Shown piece by piece: positions 33,153 through 44,646 of a DNA stretch of 60,000 bases (the first letter of the stretch is position 1; each line of letters begins with the position of its first letter). A model generated the notes under the pieces. It did not search any database. It had not been told where the DNA came from and was given only the letters and a program-made list of their open reading frames with translations. Location of the stretch: positions 65,370,248 to 65,430,247 of the forward strand of contig CM043944.1 in assembly GCA_014529385.2 (NCBI GenBank), in the 5' to 3' direction. Both the position numbers and the translations under genes were made by a program. This DNA comes from Adiantum capillus-veneris. Taxonomy: Eukaryota > Streptophyta > Polypodiopsida > Polypodiales > Pteridaceae.

Positions 33153-36100
33153 GCTATATGTAGAAACGACCCTCCGTTAAGGTGGTTTCACAGTACTTGT
33201 AATCACAACAAGTCTGTACTTAGTACCCGACAATTTTTGGCCACTGAAGTTGTTCTTGATACTCTGTGCGTCAATTGGTCTAATGAACGGATGCGACCAA
33301 CACCTAGGGACTTCGTCGCGACACATCATTTCGAATTGGGTGCCAGTGTCAGTCCTAGAGACTCATATTCTCCACATGTGGAATATGTCTCAAGTAAGGA
33401 TGCCAGGAAAAGTGACATCCATCAAGTACGAGCTGTACTTGTGTGTGGAGGTAACTACAAACACTCTGGGATGCGATTGAGAGGGACCCTCATTATCATG
33501 CTCCACACTGGCTAAACCAAACTCCTTGTGTTCCTAGACCATGTTGTATCCCATGTGACAACATGTGCCAAATCGAACCCTACAAGTAGGTTCGTAACAG
33601 CATAAGGCAAAAAGGTAGATTGGACACTTTGCCCAAAACACTTTGTGCCGACATGCCCTTGGCATGGCTCTGTAACATTCAAGCGTACTTATACGTCTTG
33701 AAAAAAAACAAGCAAAGCATACAAAAAATGGAATAACACCAAATTAATAGATGCGTACCTGGAGGTTTGAACGTAATGTTCACTTACCAGTATTCAAACG
33801 GAGAGGAGCACATCTCCTACCTGAAAAACAAACAGCATTGCACTAGGAACCGTGGGTGTTGCCTACGCAATCCAACCCCTTTGGTTAAAATCTACGTAGC
33901 CAAACCCCTTGGTAAGACCCTTTGTAGAAACTGCTCAACTAGCAGGTAACGACAACCAACATAGTTAACCGTGTACATAATGATTGGAATCAACTTGAAA
34001 AGTTGAGTTTGTCCACTACCGCGTGGTAGATTGCGGAATTCTTTCCTTGAAAGTCTAACTGAGAGAGATCAAATTGTGATCCTCAATGCAGATCAATTGT
34101 GATCCTCAATGCCTATGGGGTGATGTAGCAGTCACCCGTCGGGTCGTACCCCAAAACAATATGTCCATAGACACTCCGCAGTATTATAGAGAGAGCAGGA
34201 AATCCACACAATTGAACTGCCTAGCTCGTGTGGACAGCCATGCTGTCACCACTAATTGCTGCATCTATACTTTCTTATAGAGATCAACTGCGATGAGTTG
34301 AAGATTATCAAAAACTCAGCTTGAGTGTCGCACTGAAAACATGTAGTGCAAAAATGACACCCTAAACATCCGTAATGACAAGACTCTTGCTTGTGCATTA
34401 ACGTCGATGTATACTTCCCTGGGTAGATCTGTTCAATCTTGAAAACAATCACCCCAAAGAATGCCAATAGTTGGGTCTTACCCTTGGCCTCACAATGGCT
34501 CTTAGCCGGTGTGGCTCATAGCCCTTATGAAAATTAGTGTTCAATGGAGGAACCGATGAAGACTAATTTGAGTAGCATCTTAGCCACGTGCTAGCTGAGA
34601 GTTAGAGCACCTTGGCTCAGGCTGACTCCCGAGCAGAACACGTATCAAAAGCTTCTTAGAAGATTTTTCATTTTTCCCTTAAAGAGAGGGAGAGAGAGAA
34701 GAAGAACATGCTGGGCTGAGGAATTTTTCTTAAGGTTGTAGAGTGTGTATCCTAGCTGTGTGCCCTAACGCATCTTATGCCTGACTTGTAGCTTATCGTA
34801 TAAGTAGGCCACAATTTTCTGGTATGACTCTCTCATCGAGAGACGGAATAGAAAAACATAAAACTCATTCTGACCCACCTACCTTGTAGGGGTCGTGATT
34901 GCATTGGCACTATGCCTGGGAATCAAGTCCAAATTTTTTGGTTCTTTTTAGTGCTGTTGTGTTGACAGCAATCAAAAAACACATTGGAACAATCCATCAC
35001 TTAGTCTATCCTTGACAGAGTTTTGAGTGTGATAGCGGAAGCATAATCCATGAATCAGTGGAATTCATGCCACCCGGCTGGCATGCCGTGCATGCAGAAT
35101 TGTAAGCCTTTCAGTTTTCCAAACTGGCGTGCCAATGCCCTTGATGCCAAGTCAATGGGCAGTATCGTGGCACGCGTGAGAAGCCTTGCTTCATGTGATG
35201 TTGTCAAAGCACTTTTCTTTACATAACAGACAACGTGTTCCAATGGAAACATGAAAAACAAACAAATTGAAAATTAGGCTCACCTGGTTATCCCGTTGTA
35301 ACCAGTCATCCTCAAATTTTAATGGAGAAGAACTCGTTCCATAACGGCTCACAGCCTAGTCTGCCACATGAGAGAGAGTTGTCGCGTGTATATACATACT
35401 CCCCTTGTAGCATATACATCCATCTGGCAAGTAATAAAAGAACCTGCAAGCAGATTACCAAATTCCTCCCAAGTGTGTATGCTCATAGCATATGCCAAAC
35501 GTGGGGAGTGTCAATGCAAGATGCCTAACTTGAAGCGTTGCGTCACAGAAATTGAAGCCTTGCTGATAGCAAACTGAGGTGGTTGTTGACATGCAGAGAG
35601 CATGACAAAAAGAATCGACCTTGTCAAGGAATTTCAACTAAAATGAGCTAAGACTGTGACAAGCATCCTTTGGCAATGACTAGAAATAGTGACAAGGAGG
35701 CGTTCATGCCGAACAACGTGCCGCCTGCATCAAGGCAAGAAGGAGGATGTGCTAATCTCCTTGAGATTACAAAACATGGCAAAATGGCAAAAACGAATCG
35801 ACCTTGTCGAACACTTTTAGCTAAATGACCATGTCGAATATCTCAGCATCTCGAGAATTATAAAAAAGTATGCATAATTGATGTAGTCTCTGCCAATTTC
35901 GAGAAAAGGTGACAGTAGGCGGTCATGCCAAGCAACTGGGCACCGTACATCAAGTCGATCGGCAAGCCAGGTCAATCTCCTTGAGATTCTAGAACAATGA
36001 CAACTTGCTATGCTTTTGCATCAAATTGACCCAGTTGTTGTGCTCCAAGACGTATAAGTTATCACACATACACCATGCATGATACCCTTTCTAGTCTTGT

Positions 36101-37186
36101 CGGCCATGTTTGTTCGTGTACATGGTTGACCTTGGCAAGCGATATGCAAGGGCGTACCCATTGAAAGCACTTTGCTTTGCCCCAAAAAAATTGTAGAACA
36201 GAGGCAACAATTGCTTAAAATTGTAATTACTGGCCGGCTTTGTCGAATGCTGTAAGCAAATAGTTCATAGGTCCTGTCTAGCTTGCCATGGTTGCCAAGC
36301 AAGCTTGGCTGTAACATTGACTAGGAGTCATCGGATGCCTTGCAAAATCGATTGACGTTCCCTAGTTATGCCTTGCATTAGATTAACAATCCATGTCTGA
36401 TTGAGAAGCCTTGCTTCCGTAGAATCATGGAGTACATCTTTCCTCCTTTATCGCACATCTATGTCTTCGTCCAAGCATGTCTTGGAGTCCTGTTGTAATC
36501 CCGCACTAGGCAGAGTCCGAGAGATCTGGAGATTCCAAGAGATGTTTTGCGACATATAGTGGGACTGTATACACGTTTCACTTGTAAATTTCTACACATG
36601 ACATGTGCAAAAATTCGCCATATGAGCTGTCATGTGCAGAAATTTTCCAGATGAGCTAAGGGACGTGACCATGAGACTTTGAACGTCCATGGGTTGTGGC
36701 TTTACTGCCGATACTCCTTGCCCGTGTGGCAACACCCCTAGGTGGGGTGTGTGGCCCAACTTAGGGCATGAAAAAAGAAAAAATTAAAAAATAACGAAAG
36801 CAAATACCTGCACAGGAGGCCGCTGCCTGCGCGATCATGGAGGAGGGTGTGGCGCTTGACTCGGGTGTTTTTTGGCCACACTGCAGCAACGAGTTTCATC
36901 CCTTGATGCTTTGCGCTCCCAACAAGCCCGGCCTCATCTATTTTCACCATGGTCGACTGCGCCTATCTTCCCCTCCTAGGGTTCTTACCCATGGCCGCAA
37001 TCCTCGACTTTGACCTCAACCATGTCTCCTGCTAAGCGGCCATGCCCGCTGCAAGGTGTTTTCGGTCCTCCTATTTGCATGAACATGCAAAAGCATGCCC
37101 CAAGGTCATGAGCACAACGCCCTCCTCCTTCCTCCTTTCGCCAGGAAAGAGCCATGTTCAGCCATGGGAATATACACGGACAAGGG

Positions 37187-37239
37187 AGAGAGAGAGAGAG
37201 AGGGATTGCCTTCTTCTTCGATCGATCGAGAGAGAGACC

Positions 37240-37289
<50 letters not shown>
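37187..37289 (+). repeat. (GA)n microsatellites
   Basis: A short GA run, a GATCGATCGA interlude, then about 50 bases of GA ending at 37289. Confidence 0.95.
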
Positions 37290-37293
<4 letters not shown>

Positions 37294-37325
37294 CCTCCCC
37301 TCCTCCATGTCTCTCCCCTCCCCCT

Positions 37326-37339
37326 GAGCTCTGATACTA
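37326..37339 (-). other. Primer binding site of the short-LTR element
   Basis: Minus strand TAGTATCAGAGCTC, one change from the initiator Met-tRNA complement TGGTATCAGAGCTC, one base from the LTR. Confidence 0.85.
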
Positions 37340-37340
37340 A

Positions 37341-37471
37341 TGTGAGACCGCGGGGGATTGGATCATGCAACTCTCCACCCAACCGTGCTATTTATAGAAT
37401 CCTAGCCTCTAACGATAGCACCCCTTGACCGCATGTCCGTCCTGGCCCTTGGCCCTGCCCTTGGCCTGACA
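37341..37471 (-). repeat. 5' LTR of the short-LTR element
   Basis: 131 bp, TG to CA, followed by AGCAA. Confidence 0.9.
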
Positions 37472-38043
37472 AGCAAGCCCGTCGCCTTGCTCACTCTCGC
37501 CTTTTATGGCAAAAATAAAAAGATATAATGATTTGCCTCCACCCCAAAGCCTTTTTATTGTCTCACGCATGAAGCAAATGATTCGCGTTGGAGGGTAGAC
37601 TCAATCACAATAAGTTTTGGACAGATTCTCACAATAATTCCCACATTATGACTTAACGCAACATCATGAGCTTCTGTGAGGGAGGTACGACATACCTATC
37701 TAGGTACGATTGGGGGCAGGGGATCGCCGGCCCGACGGGGGGACCAATGTTCCCGTGCCTCCCGAGCAGTGCCTCCCGAGCAGAAGCTCATGATGTTATG
37801 CATTGTATGAAAAACACTGAAAAAGTCTCCCGTTTCCTACATGAGAAAATTTCTAAATCTTCTTGTGAATGGAGCCTTTTAAATAGCCATACAATAGGTT
37901 GGCACGCATGTCTTATTACATGGAATTTCTAAAGATTCTTTTTTTGGAGGGTAGTAAAAGAGAAGGGAGAGGTGGCCACTTCGAGGAGAGAGAGAAAGAG
38001 AGAGAGATTCTTTTGCCACAACACCCGCTTCCTGCCTTGCATT

Positions 38044-38107
<64 letters not shown>

Positions 38108-38604
38108 ATCCAGGGTGAGGCCTGTCCTCTGCCCTCATCAATGTCCATGAGGCTCGTCTCCTACCATACCACTATCCTCTCTCCGCACACTCTCCAAGTT
38201 GGGCGGAGTGCACATTTTCGTCTCCGGCTCTCGCTCCAAGACCTGGGACGCTGTCTCCTTCCGTCTCGGGCTCTCACTCCAAGACCTGCGAGATGGTCTC
38301 TCTCTGTCCCCTTGGCTCTGCTGCGAGAGCCGTGCTTCTCTCCTGTGTCTGTCTCTATGGCGTCGCTCTCCTCAATCACAGCCTGCTGAGTAGGAGGATC
38401 TTGGCTTCACCCATACGTAGGCGATGGTGTTTGTGTTGGTTGCTGGGGCTGTGTTTGCAGATCATGCGAGGAGACACTTTGTGTCGAGGGGGCAGTCTTG
38501 CAGGGCACAATGGAGGAGACACCTTGCAAGCTGGACAGAGACAACACACGACACACATACGATACGAATCCACCATTGCTCTCATGGAGGAGGCAGCAGG
38601 AGTT

Positions 38605-38644
<40 letters not shown>

Positions 38645-39255
38645 ACTTACTGACCTCGAGCCGCACACACAGCGAGCTGCGCACAACCCTTGATGTTATC
38701 TTTCTCTCACCCTCTCCCTCTCCCTCTCTCATGCATAGACGTTAAGTTTCTCTTCTTCTTCGCTCTCTTTGTCCCACTCTCATACGCCGCAGCAGAGCAG
38801 GGGACCTCGATTGAGATGTTTTTGAAGAATCCCACCCTCCTTGAGATCTTCTCTCGCTCTCTCTCTCTCTCTATCTCTCACGCATACGCGCTTGCCTTGA
38901 TTAGGCTCTCTAGTGTCGTAGCCTTGATTGGGCAGCGCATGCACGGTGGGTGGATCTTACACACACACAAACTCGTTGAATCCATTAAACGCAGCATGCA
39001 CGATGAGTAGTCTAATACAACTCTAACCCATCAAGTCAACGCTTGAACCAAGTTTTTTAAAAAAAACAACCAAAACAAACCCCTCTAGCATGCGACACTT
39101 GGAGGGGCTCAAAGAGCTTGAAAATCTCAAGCTGCATAATGCAAGTATAGAAGTGAAGCTTCACCTTACATAAATCTAGTAAATTCTATACAGGTGTACA
39201 TATATATACACACACACATATATATATATATTTATGTACTTATGTTTATGAAACC
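37472..39255 (+). other. Gene-free stretch with GA/CT tracts
   Basis: The right part of the split tandem repeat runs to about 37550. A long (GA)n run fills 38047-38104 and another 38609-38641. CTCCGGCTCTCGCTCCAAGACCTG and a variant recur about 50 bases apart near 38221 and 38270. Long open frames here are artefacts of dinucleotide runs. TATA/ACAC-rich sequence lies at 39200-39235. Confidence 0.55.
38047..38104 (+). repeat. (GA)n microsatellite
   Basis: About 58 bases of GA. Confidence 0.97.
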
Positions 39256-39870
39256 TAGCTTTTTGGCGTGCCCCAAAGTGGGGAGGCCTTAGTAGTGATG
39301 GCTCACTTTTTGCTAATGAAAAAGGGGAAGTTATTTTCAAAATAGATTAAATTAAAAATTAGTGTGAAAATTGGTTATTAAAAAGACCATTTTTTGAGAT
39401 AGAGAGGTTTTTGGCCTACTCCAAAGGGGAAGGCTTAAGTGATGCCTTCCCTTTTTGCTAATGAAAAAGGGAAGCTTATTTTAAAAAACTACATAAATTA
39501 TTTTTGGATGAAAAAAATAGAAAATCTTCATTACAAAGCCTACTGCAGACAAGCCTTTATGGAATTGGGTGATACTTTCAAAAAATAAAAAACTCATGGG
39601 GATTTGTGAAAGAATTTTTTTCAAGATTCTTGATTCAAAGAATGAGTGGTGGGGATTTGTGAAAGATTTTTTTAGAGGTTCTTGACTCAAATAATGGAGT
39701 GGTGGGTCTGGTGGCCTCAACTTTTACGGAGATGGTGCAGGTGTGGAGAGATATGTTTGGCGAGGTTCATGAGCTCTCTCTCTTAGTCTGGTGGTCTCAA
39801 ATTTTTACAAAGATGTTGCAGGTGGTAGAGGGTGGAGAGATGTGCTGGGCGAGGTTTACGACATCTCTCT
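39256..39870 (+). repeat. Cluster of short diverged tandem duplications
   Basis: Three successive pairs: GGCCT-x-x-x-TAGTGATG plus TTTTTGCTAATGAAAAAGGG at 39262-39340 and 39405-39478; GGGGATTTGTGAAAGA with TCTTGA-TCAAA at about 39598 and 39653; GTCTGGTGG-CTCAA with GATG-TGCAGGT and GGCGAGGTT at about 39704 and 39788. None encodes a recognisable protein. Confidence 0.7.
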
Positions 39871-39941
39871 CTTGCTCTACTGTGGCGCGTGAGTAGGGTT
39901 TGTTGGCCTGCTACTGCAAGGTGAGGGTAGTCCTTCAAAGG

Positions 39942-39945
<4 letters not shown>

Positions 39946-39986
<41 letters not shown>
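39946..39986 (+). repeat. (GA)n microsatellite
   Basis: About 41 bases of GA. Confidence 0.95.
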
Positions 39987-39992
<6 letters not shown>

Positions 39993-40545
39993 AAGTCATC
40001 TCCATGTAGAGCTTGTTGTCACTTAACTACAAAAGCTATGAAATGTGTGTGCATGTATGAGAAATGAGCCAACCATTACAGTCTTGTAGGCAAAGTGGCA
40101 AGGAATTCAACATGGGTATCACCTGCTTGGAAGAGGGCAGCATTGCCCTACTTGCGCACAAGATTGAGAGAGAAGAGATCCATGGAGGCTACGCACCTGC
40201 ATGTTGAGGCAGAAGAAAAAAGAGTTACGACCTACGGGAATTGTGTGCGTGATGGGGTAGGGGTAGCCCTTGTTCGAGTGGGTGAGACCTACATTGGTTT
40301 GCGTAGTGGAGGGTCTCGCTAGTACTGCCGCTTCTCCTGCACATCTCCTCAACTGCCTCTGGATCCCCCCTGGACTGCTGGTGGCCTTGTTGGATGCATC
40401 CTCACCTCCCTCTCCCCCTCAATCTTCCACGTCCTTCATGTCCAAAGCAAATCACACACAAACGCACAGGGACAGATGCTTTGTGAACATGGCATATGAT
40501 AGACACTCCTAGATAGCATTGCACCCCAAAGCTCTTTCCAAAGCC

Positions 40546-40550
<5 letters not shown>

Positions 40551-40618
<68 letters not shown>
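40551..40618 (+). repeat. (CT)n microsatellite
   Basis: About 68 bases of CT. Confidence 0.97.
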
Positions 40619-40619
<1 letters not shown>

Positions 40620-41213
40620 TATTTCCCACGAGTGCCATGCAACACCCTTCCTCTGCTGGATCTTCTTGACAGACCTTCTTCTGCATCCACTGCATGTTGT
40701 GGTTTGTGGCTTTCATTCGAATGTATAGGCTATGGGCTCATCATCCGTCGTGTGTCAAAAGTAAGTCAAGACTTTCTGTAATTTTAGATTGTCAACCCAG
40801 TTAGATCTATGTTTTAAAAATACATGGCTTCTGTCAGGGTCATTAGTTTCTTGTTTTATTTTTGACAAGTCGATGATCTTATCAAGCAAGAGAGCATGGT
40901 AGTTTATGATTTTTTTGACCATTATGTATGCAATTATGAGTCGGTTTCCAGATTGAGCTCCTTATGTATTGTTAGATTGATCAATTTTTATTTTGATTAT
41001 ATGTGTGCATGAACTTGTTTGTTCTTACTCGCTAATATATTTATACCTGACTAATATATTTATACATGACTCCTACTGGGTCCAGCTTCATTAAATGGAA
41101 TCTAGATACATTCGCTGCACCGTTAACCTCCTTTCTAAAGGAAAAAGGCAACTGGTCGATCATCGATGTCCTGCGCTCCTTGCCTGCCTTGCGTCCTGCA
41201 TCGTGCTCGCTCA

Positions 41214-41215
<2 letters not shown>

Positions 41216-41266
<51 letters not shown>
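41216..41266 (+). repeat. (CA)n microsatellite
   Basis: About 51 bases of CA. Confidence 0.97.
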
Positions 41267-41268
<2 letters not shown>

Positions 41269-42044
41269 CCCTGCAACCCGAGCATGCGTCCGCTCTGTGC
41301 CTCCTGCGTCACCCTCCCCTCCCCATGACTTTGTGGCCTCGACCTCCCCACTTTCCTACCCTCCTCTTCTGCAACATTGCTTGGCTGCGTTTGGATCTGC
41401 TTGACACATCCTCCCCCCACAATTATCCTATGCACCCTACCTTATCACTGCACTCATATCCCCCTCGTGACGATCACAGGGCTGTGCCGTGCCTTCTCCT
41501 CTTGCCTACGATTCCTGCGCATCTTCCCCTACGACGGCTGTCCATATTGCACTCCTCCTCAGCCACGTTTCCCTCACGATCCACAACTCCTCTTCCCTGC
41601 GACACCCGTGCATATATTTCACTCCTCCTCGGATACCTTTCCCTAGTGGCCTACCTCATAATCATGCCCTAACTATTGGCTCTGCTGAATCGCCGCCATG
41701 CATGCTCTCTCAAATAGGCGTATTCACCTCAACAAACAAACAGAACCAATTGCTTCATTATATTTAGACAAATACATGCTAAGCGCGGATCTCATTTGTC
41801 AAAAAGGAATAAAGATTAGAAAATCACGAACAGATCCAACCAAAAGGGTATTTTGGGAATTTTGAAATTGGAGGGGTGTTTTTGGAATTTCCACAAACCA
41901 AAAGGGTATTTTGGTTTGGTAACAAGAGAGAGAAATTTCTAGATGGCATGCACTGCCTGCCTCCCTCCTCCCTCCACGTGGAAAGATCTTTTCGTTTTTT
42001 TAAGATTAGTTATGATCCAAACTTATTTTTTTCTTTTTCCCAAA

Positions 42045-42112
42045 GTGAAGTATCTTGTGAGATTCTCTTCAATGAGAAGTGAAGTATCTTGTGAGATTCT
42101 CTTCAATGAGAC
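42045..42112 (+). repeat. 34-bp tandem duplication
   Basis: GTGAAGTATCTTGTGAGATT and the following 14 bases are repeated exactly. Confidence 0.95.
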
Positions 42113-42179
42113 ATGCGTATAGATCTACTACTTGCTCTACTTGCTCTACTTTTGTTTTTCATTACATAGAATCTCCCCA

Positions 42180-42330
42180 AGATGCTTAGCATCTCTAATT
42201 AGCATGTCCATGCACGTCACCATTTAAAATCAATCTTAATGAGTAGGATTTGAACACATCACGTATATAGTATGAAACTCAACCTTAACCACTAGGCTAT
42301 ATGCCTACTCTGGTCCTTGAGCCCCTTTGA
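42180..42330 (-). repeat. tRNA-derived SINE fragment
   Basis: On the minus strand an A box TAGCCTAGTGG (42299-42289) is followed about 33 bases later by a B box TGTTCAAATCC (42257-42247), the RNA polymerase III promoter spacing of a tRNA head. There is no cloverleaf-complete tRNA, so I call a SINE rather than a tRNA gene. The 3' boundary and tail are uncertain. Confidence 0.6.
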
Positions 42331-43004
42331 GCCATAAAAAAAAAGAATACAACCCCCCCCCCCCCCCCCCCTCCCCCTTCTCTTTTCCCTTTTTTTCCCC
42401 CACCCTTCGCTTTTCCTTTCTTCCCCCCCCCCCCCCCAAAACTAATTAATTAATGGCTTTTGAAAAAGTCGTTTTGACTGCCTACTGGTATTTAGGTTTT
42501 GTTTGTAGAGGTTATTTGGCATGAGTCCGCAATAAGTGCTTTTGTGATAGATAGCAGGCTCGAGGATCTAGTGAGAGTGAAGAGGAGGTAGTCTCATAAT
42601 GATTTTTTTGGAATCAATGAAGAGGAGTTTCATTGCCGTGGTTTTTGAAAGGTTTAAACCATTTCCTTAGCTTGAAATACTTGTTTTAACAAGTCATCAA
42701 AGTTTTGTTCAATATATTTGTAGTTATGATAAAATCTGAAGTCTCTCTTGCCTTTATTACTGGGTCTACGTTACTTTATTATAGCGAATCTGAGAAGATC
42801 CTTTATCTCACTTTTGTTGCACCCGTCTTTGGGAAACCAAAATCAGCCTGTCGGATCCCCCGTGCAGGTGCCTGAGCAGAACTCGCCTTGCGATGAACGG
42901 CTATTCCTCCTGCTTCGTCATCCCTCTCCTTGCCACTTACTGTGTAGCGCCATGCCATTCAACCAAACTTGCCAATGCCCCCTCCGTCGCGCTCAGAAGC
43001 TCTG

Positions 43005-43079
<75 letters not shown>

Positions 43080-43520
43080 CCTCACAGAACCTTGATGCCT
43101 TGATTTTTCTGCAGGACAGAGACGTGCATAGCATATTTTGTCTCTGGCGCAATGTCCACATTCACAAAAATCTCTCAAGGATCATCGATGCACATCAATC
43201 ATAGCCCCTTGCCTGAGAGCTCCAAGCTGGTCTCCACTGCGAGTGGAGCTCCTCTCTGCCATGTGTACATCATCTTCGTTTGCTTTTGGGCACCCTCGTC
43301 GTTTGCACACCTACCTTGATGGCGATAAGATGAAGCTTCCTCCCCTCCCGATCCAACCCCAGCACAAAACCAATGCAATGCGTATCAGCACCATCACAAA
43401 ATCGCTCTCTTCTCCTAACACATGGCAATTGCATTCCAACGAAGCTGAAAAAATCTTTGTGTCTCTCACGTTGTTGCTGTCTCACGGACAGCATCGCAGA
43501 TGTCTTTCAACAATTCACTC

Positions 43521-43564
<44 letters not shown>

Positions 43565-43743
43565 CAGGTCTTGAGTTCAACTCTCCTCGTTGGTTAGATC
43601 TCTTGGATAGTTTCCTACGACCTTAAAACTCTTCTTCTTCTACCTGGCAAGTCCCCTTTTTTTTTCCCTCACAACCACAAAGAGCAACCCTTCCAGAATC
43701 GCACCAGACGCTACCTGTGTGACCTTGTTGGATGCTTACAACC
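42331..43743 (+). other. Gene-free stretch with C homopolymers and CT tracts
   Basis: C runs at 42353-42371 and 42424-42437, (CT)n at 43009-43078 and 43519-43561. No coding similarity is visible in the frames between them. Confidence 0.5.
43009..43078 (+). repeat. (CT)n microsatellite
   Basis: About 70 bases of CT. Confidence 0.97.
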
Positions 43744-43935
43744 AGTATTCGGGAAAAATGTGTCTCAGCTTAATATCGTGTCGTTTTCAATTTAAAAAAT
43801 GCCGGTTGAGGGCGAGGGAAAAAGGAAAAATTGCACCCCAAAATAGAAAAAAATAGCAAAAAAACCTAAAGACATAATTTTCTACAATTTTGTCTTGACA
43901 AATTCAAGAAACGGAATTCTGTATGTTTGGGAAAA
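43744..43935 (+). repeat. Dispersed copy of the 29.5-31 kb repeat family
   Basis: CGGGAAAAATGTGTCTCAGC, GCCGGTTGAGGGCGAGGGAA, CACCCCAAAATAGAAAAAAA and GGAATTCTGTATG follow in the same order as in the array at 29503-30960. Confidence 0.75.
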
Positions 43936-44273
43936 TGATTTTTCCCGAACACTACTTACACTAGCTTTTGTACAAGGTGACATGTGTAATGAATGTACGT
44001 TGCAAAAATTGAGGTTTATGCTCTTTTCTGCAATAGTGACAAGGTCGCTCCAAGTGCTCCAGATGTCAAGCGAGACTTCGACTCCTCAATTTTGCAGCAC
44101 TTCCAGCTGCTCTAGCCACTTGGTGGGACGAGGCTCTAAAACACTTAGCTTTACTTTTAATCCCTTGAAACAAAGGTATCTCCTTGGATTCTAACAAAAT
44201 TAATGAATGCAAAATTGGGCGGTCCTACTCGACAGGTCCTACTCGACAGATGTAATGGATCTTTTTTTCGAAG

Positions 44274-44501
44274 AGGACATTTGGTGCTTGTGAATCTGAA
44301 CTTTAATTTAAATAGTGTTTGATATTTTTGGTGTAGTTTGATTATTGGTTCGTATGTCTGGTCTTGCTATTCGTCTCTTGTTGCCGAAGGACATTTGGTG
44401 CTTATGAATCTGAACTTTAATTAAAATAGTGTTTGATATTTTTGGTGTAGTTTGATTATTGGTTCGTATGTCTGGTCTTGCTATTCGTCTCTTGTTGCCG
44501 A
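44274..44501 (+). repeat. 114-bp tandem duplication before the kinase exon
   Basis: Units 44274-44387 and 44388-44501 start AGGACATTTGGTGCTT and end TCTCTTGTTGCCGA, nearly identical. A 15-base repeat GGTCCTACTCGACAG lies just left of them. Confidence 0.92.
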
Positions 44502-44534
44502 AGGATCAAAATGATTGCCGCAGCCTAACCAAGG

Positions 44535-44646
44535 GGCATGCTCGATGAAGTACCAGAATATAAGAGACATTTGAGACGGTTCACAAAAATAGAGCTCAAA
44601 GTAGCAACTGACAATTTCAATGACTCAAGACTTATTGGTATAGAAG
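44535..44646 (+). pseudogene. Receptor-like kinase exon, left half, split by retrotransposons
   Basis: The frame from about 44535 (MLDEVPEYKRHLRR) reads FTKIELKVATDNFNDSRLIG. This is the ELK-x-AT-x-NF-x-x-x-x-LIG entry to plant receptor-like kinase domains. It stops at element E2 and resumes at 56791. A possible splice acceptor (ACCAAG) lies just before 44535. With both elements and the duplicated target bases taken out, the frame runs on without a stop into the second half. The Gly-rich loop reads IGIEGLSKFYRAT where IG-x-GG-x-G-x-VY is expected, so this may have been a relic before insertion. Confidence 0.65.

Larger units (their letters stand above)
31971..37325 (-). other. Interior of the short-LTR element, eroded
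   Basis: Stops occur in all frames. Visible structure: an 89-bp tandem duplication at 32975-33152, a short direct repeat of GATCAATTGTGATCCTCAATGC at 34066-34110, and a (GA)n tract at 37187-37289. The plus-strand open frame 33135-33515 (126 codons) has no recognisable motif, and I treat it as chance. Confidence 0.55.
31826..37471 (-). mobile_element. LTR retrotransposon with short LTRs and eroded interior
   Basis: 131-bp LTRs (31826-31956 and 37341-37471) differ at about nine sites. They are flanked by the duplication AGCAA (31821-31825 and 37472-37476). A primer site and a polypurine tract are present in minus orientation. The interior is 5.4 kb but almost unreadable. Near the 3' LTR one minus frame ends VFEDENASPRGE, which looks like a polyprotein tail, and near the 5' end MGKNPRRGR with a stop, then MVKIDEAGLVGSAKHQ (36950), may be a gag start. 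I could not find RT or integrase motifs, so the superfamily is undecided. Confidence 0.88.
39987..42044 (+). other. Gene-free stretch with CT and CA tracts
   Basis: (CT)n at 40551-40618 and (CA)n at 41216-41266. The Pro/Ser/His-rich open frames around 41066-41770 come from C-rich, low-complexity sequence and show no conserved motif. AAAGGGTATTTTGG recurs at 41842 and 41899. Confidence 0.5.

Noticed and set aside
33135-33515. 126-codon plus-strand protein
   Set aside because: Lies inside the eroded LTR element and across an 89-bp duplication; no motif or codon pattern supports it.
41066-41770. Pro/Ser/His-rich protein frames of up to 168 codons
   Set aside because: C-rich low-complexity DNA with a CA run; overlapping frames are open in all three phases, as expected from composition.
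42247-42299. Functional tRNA gene
   Set aside because: A and B boxes are present but no acceptor stem, anticodon stem or full cloverleaf; better as a SINE.
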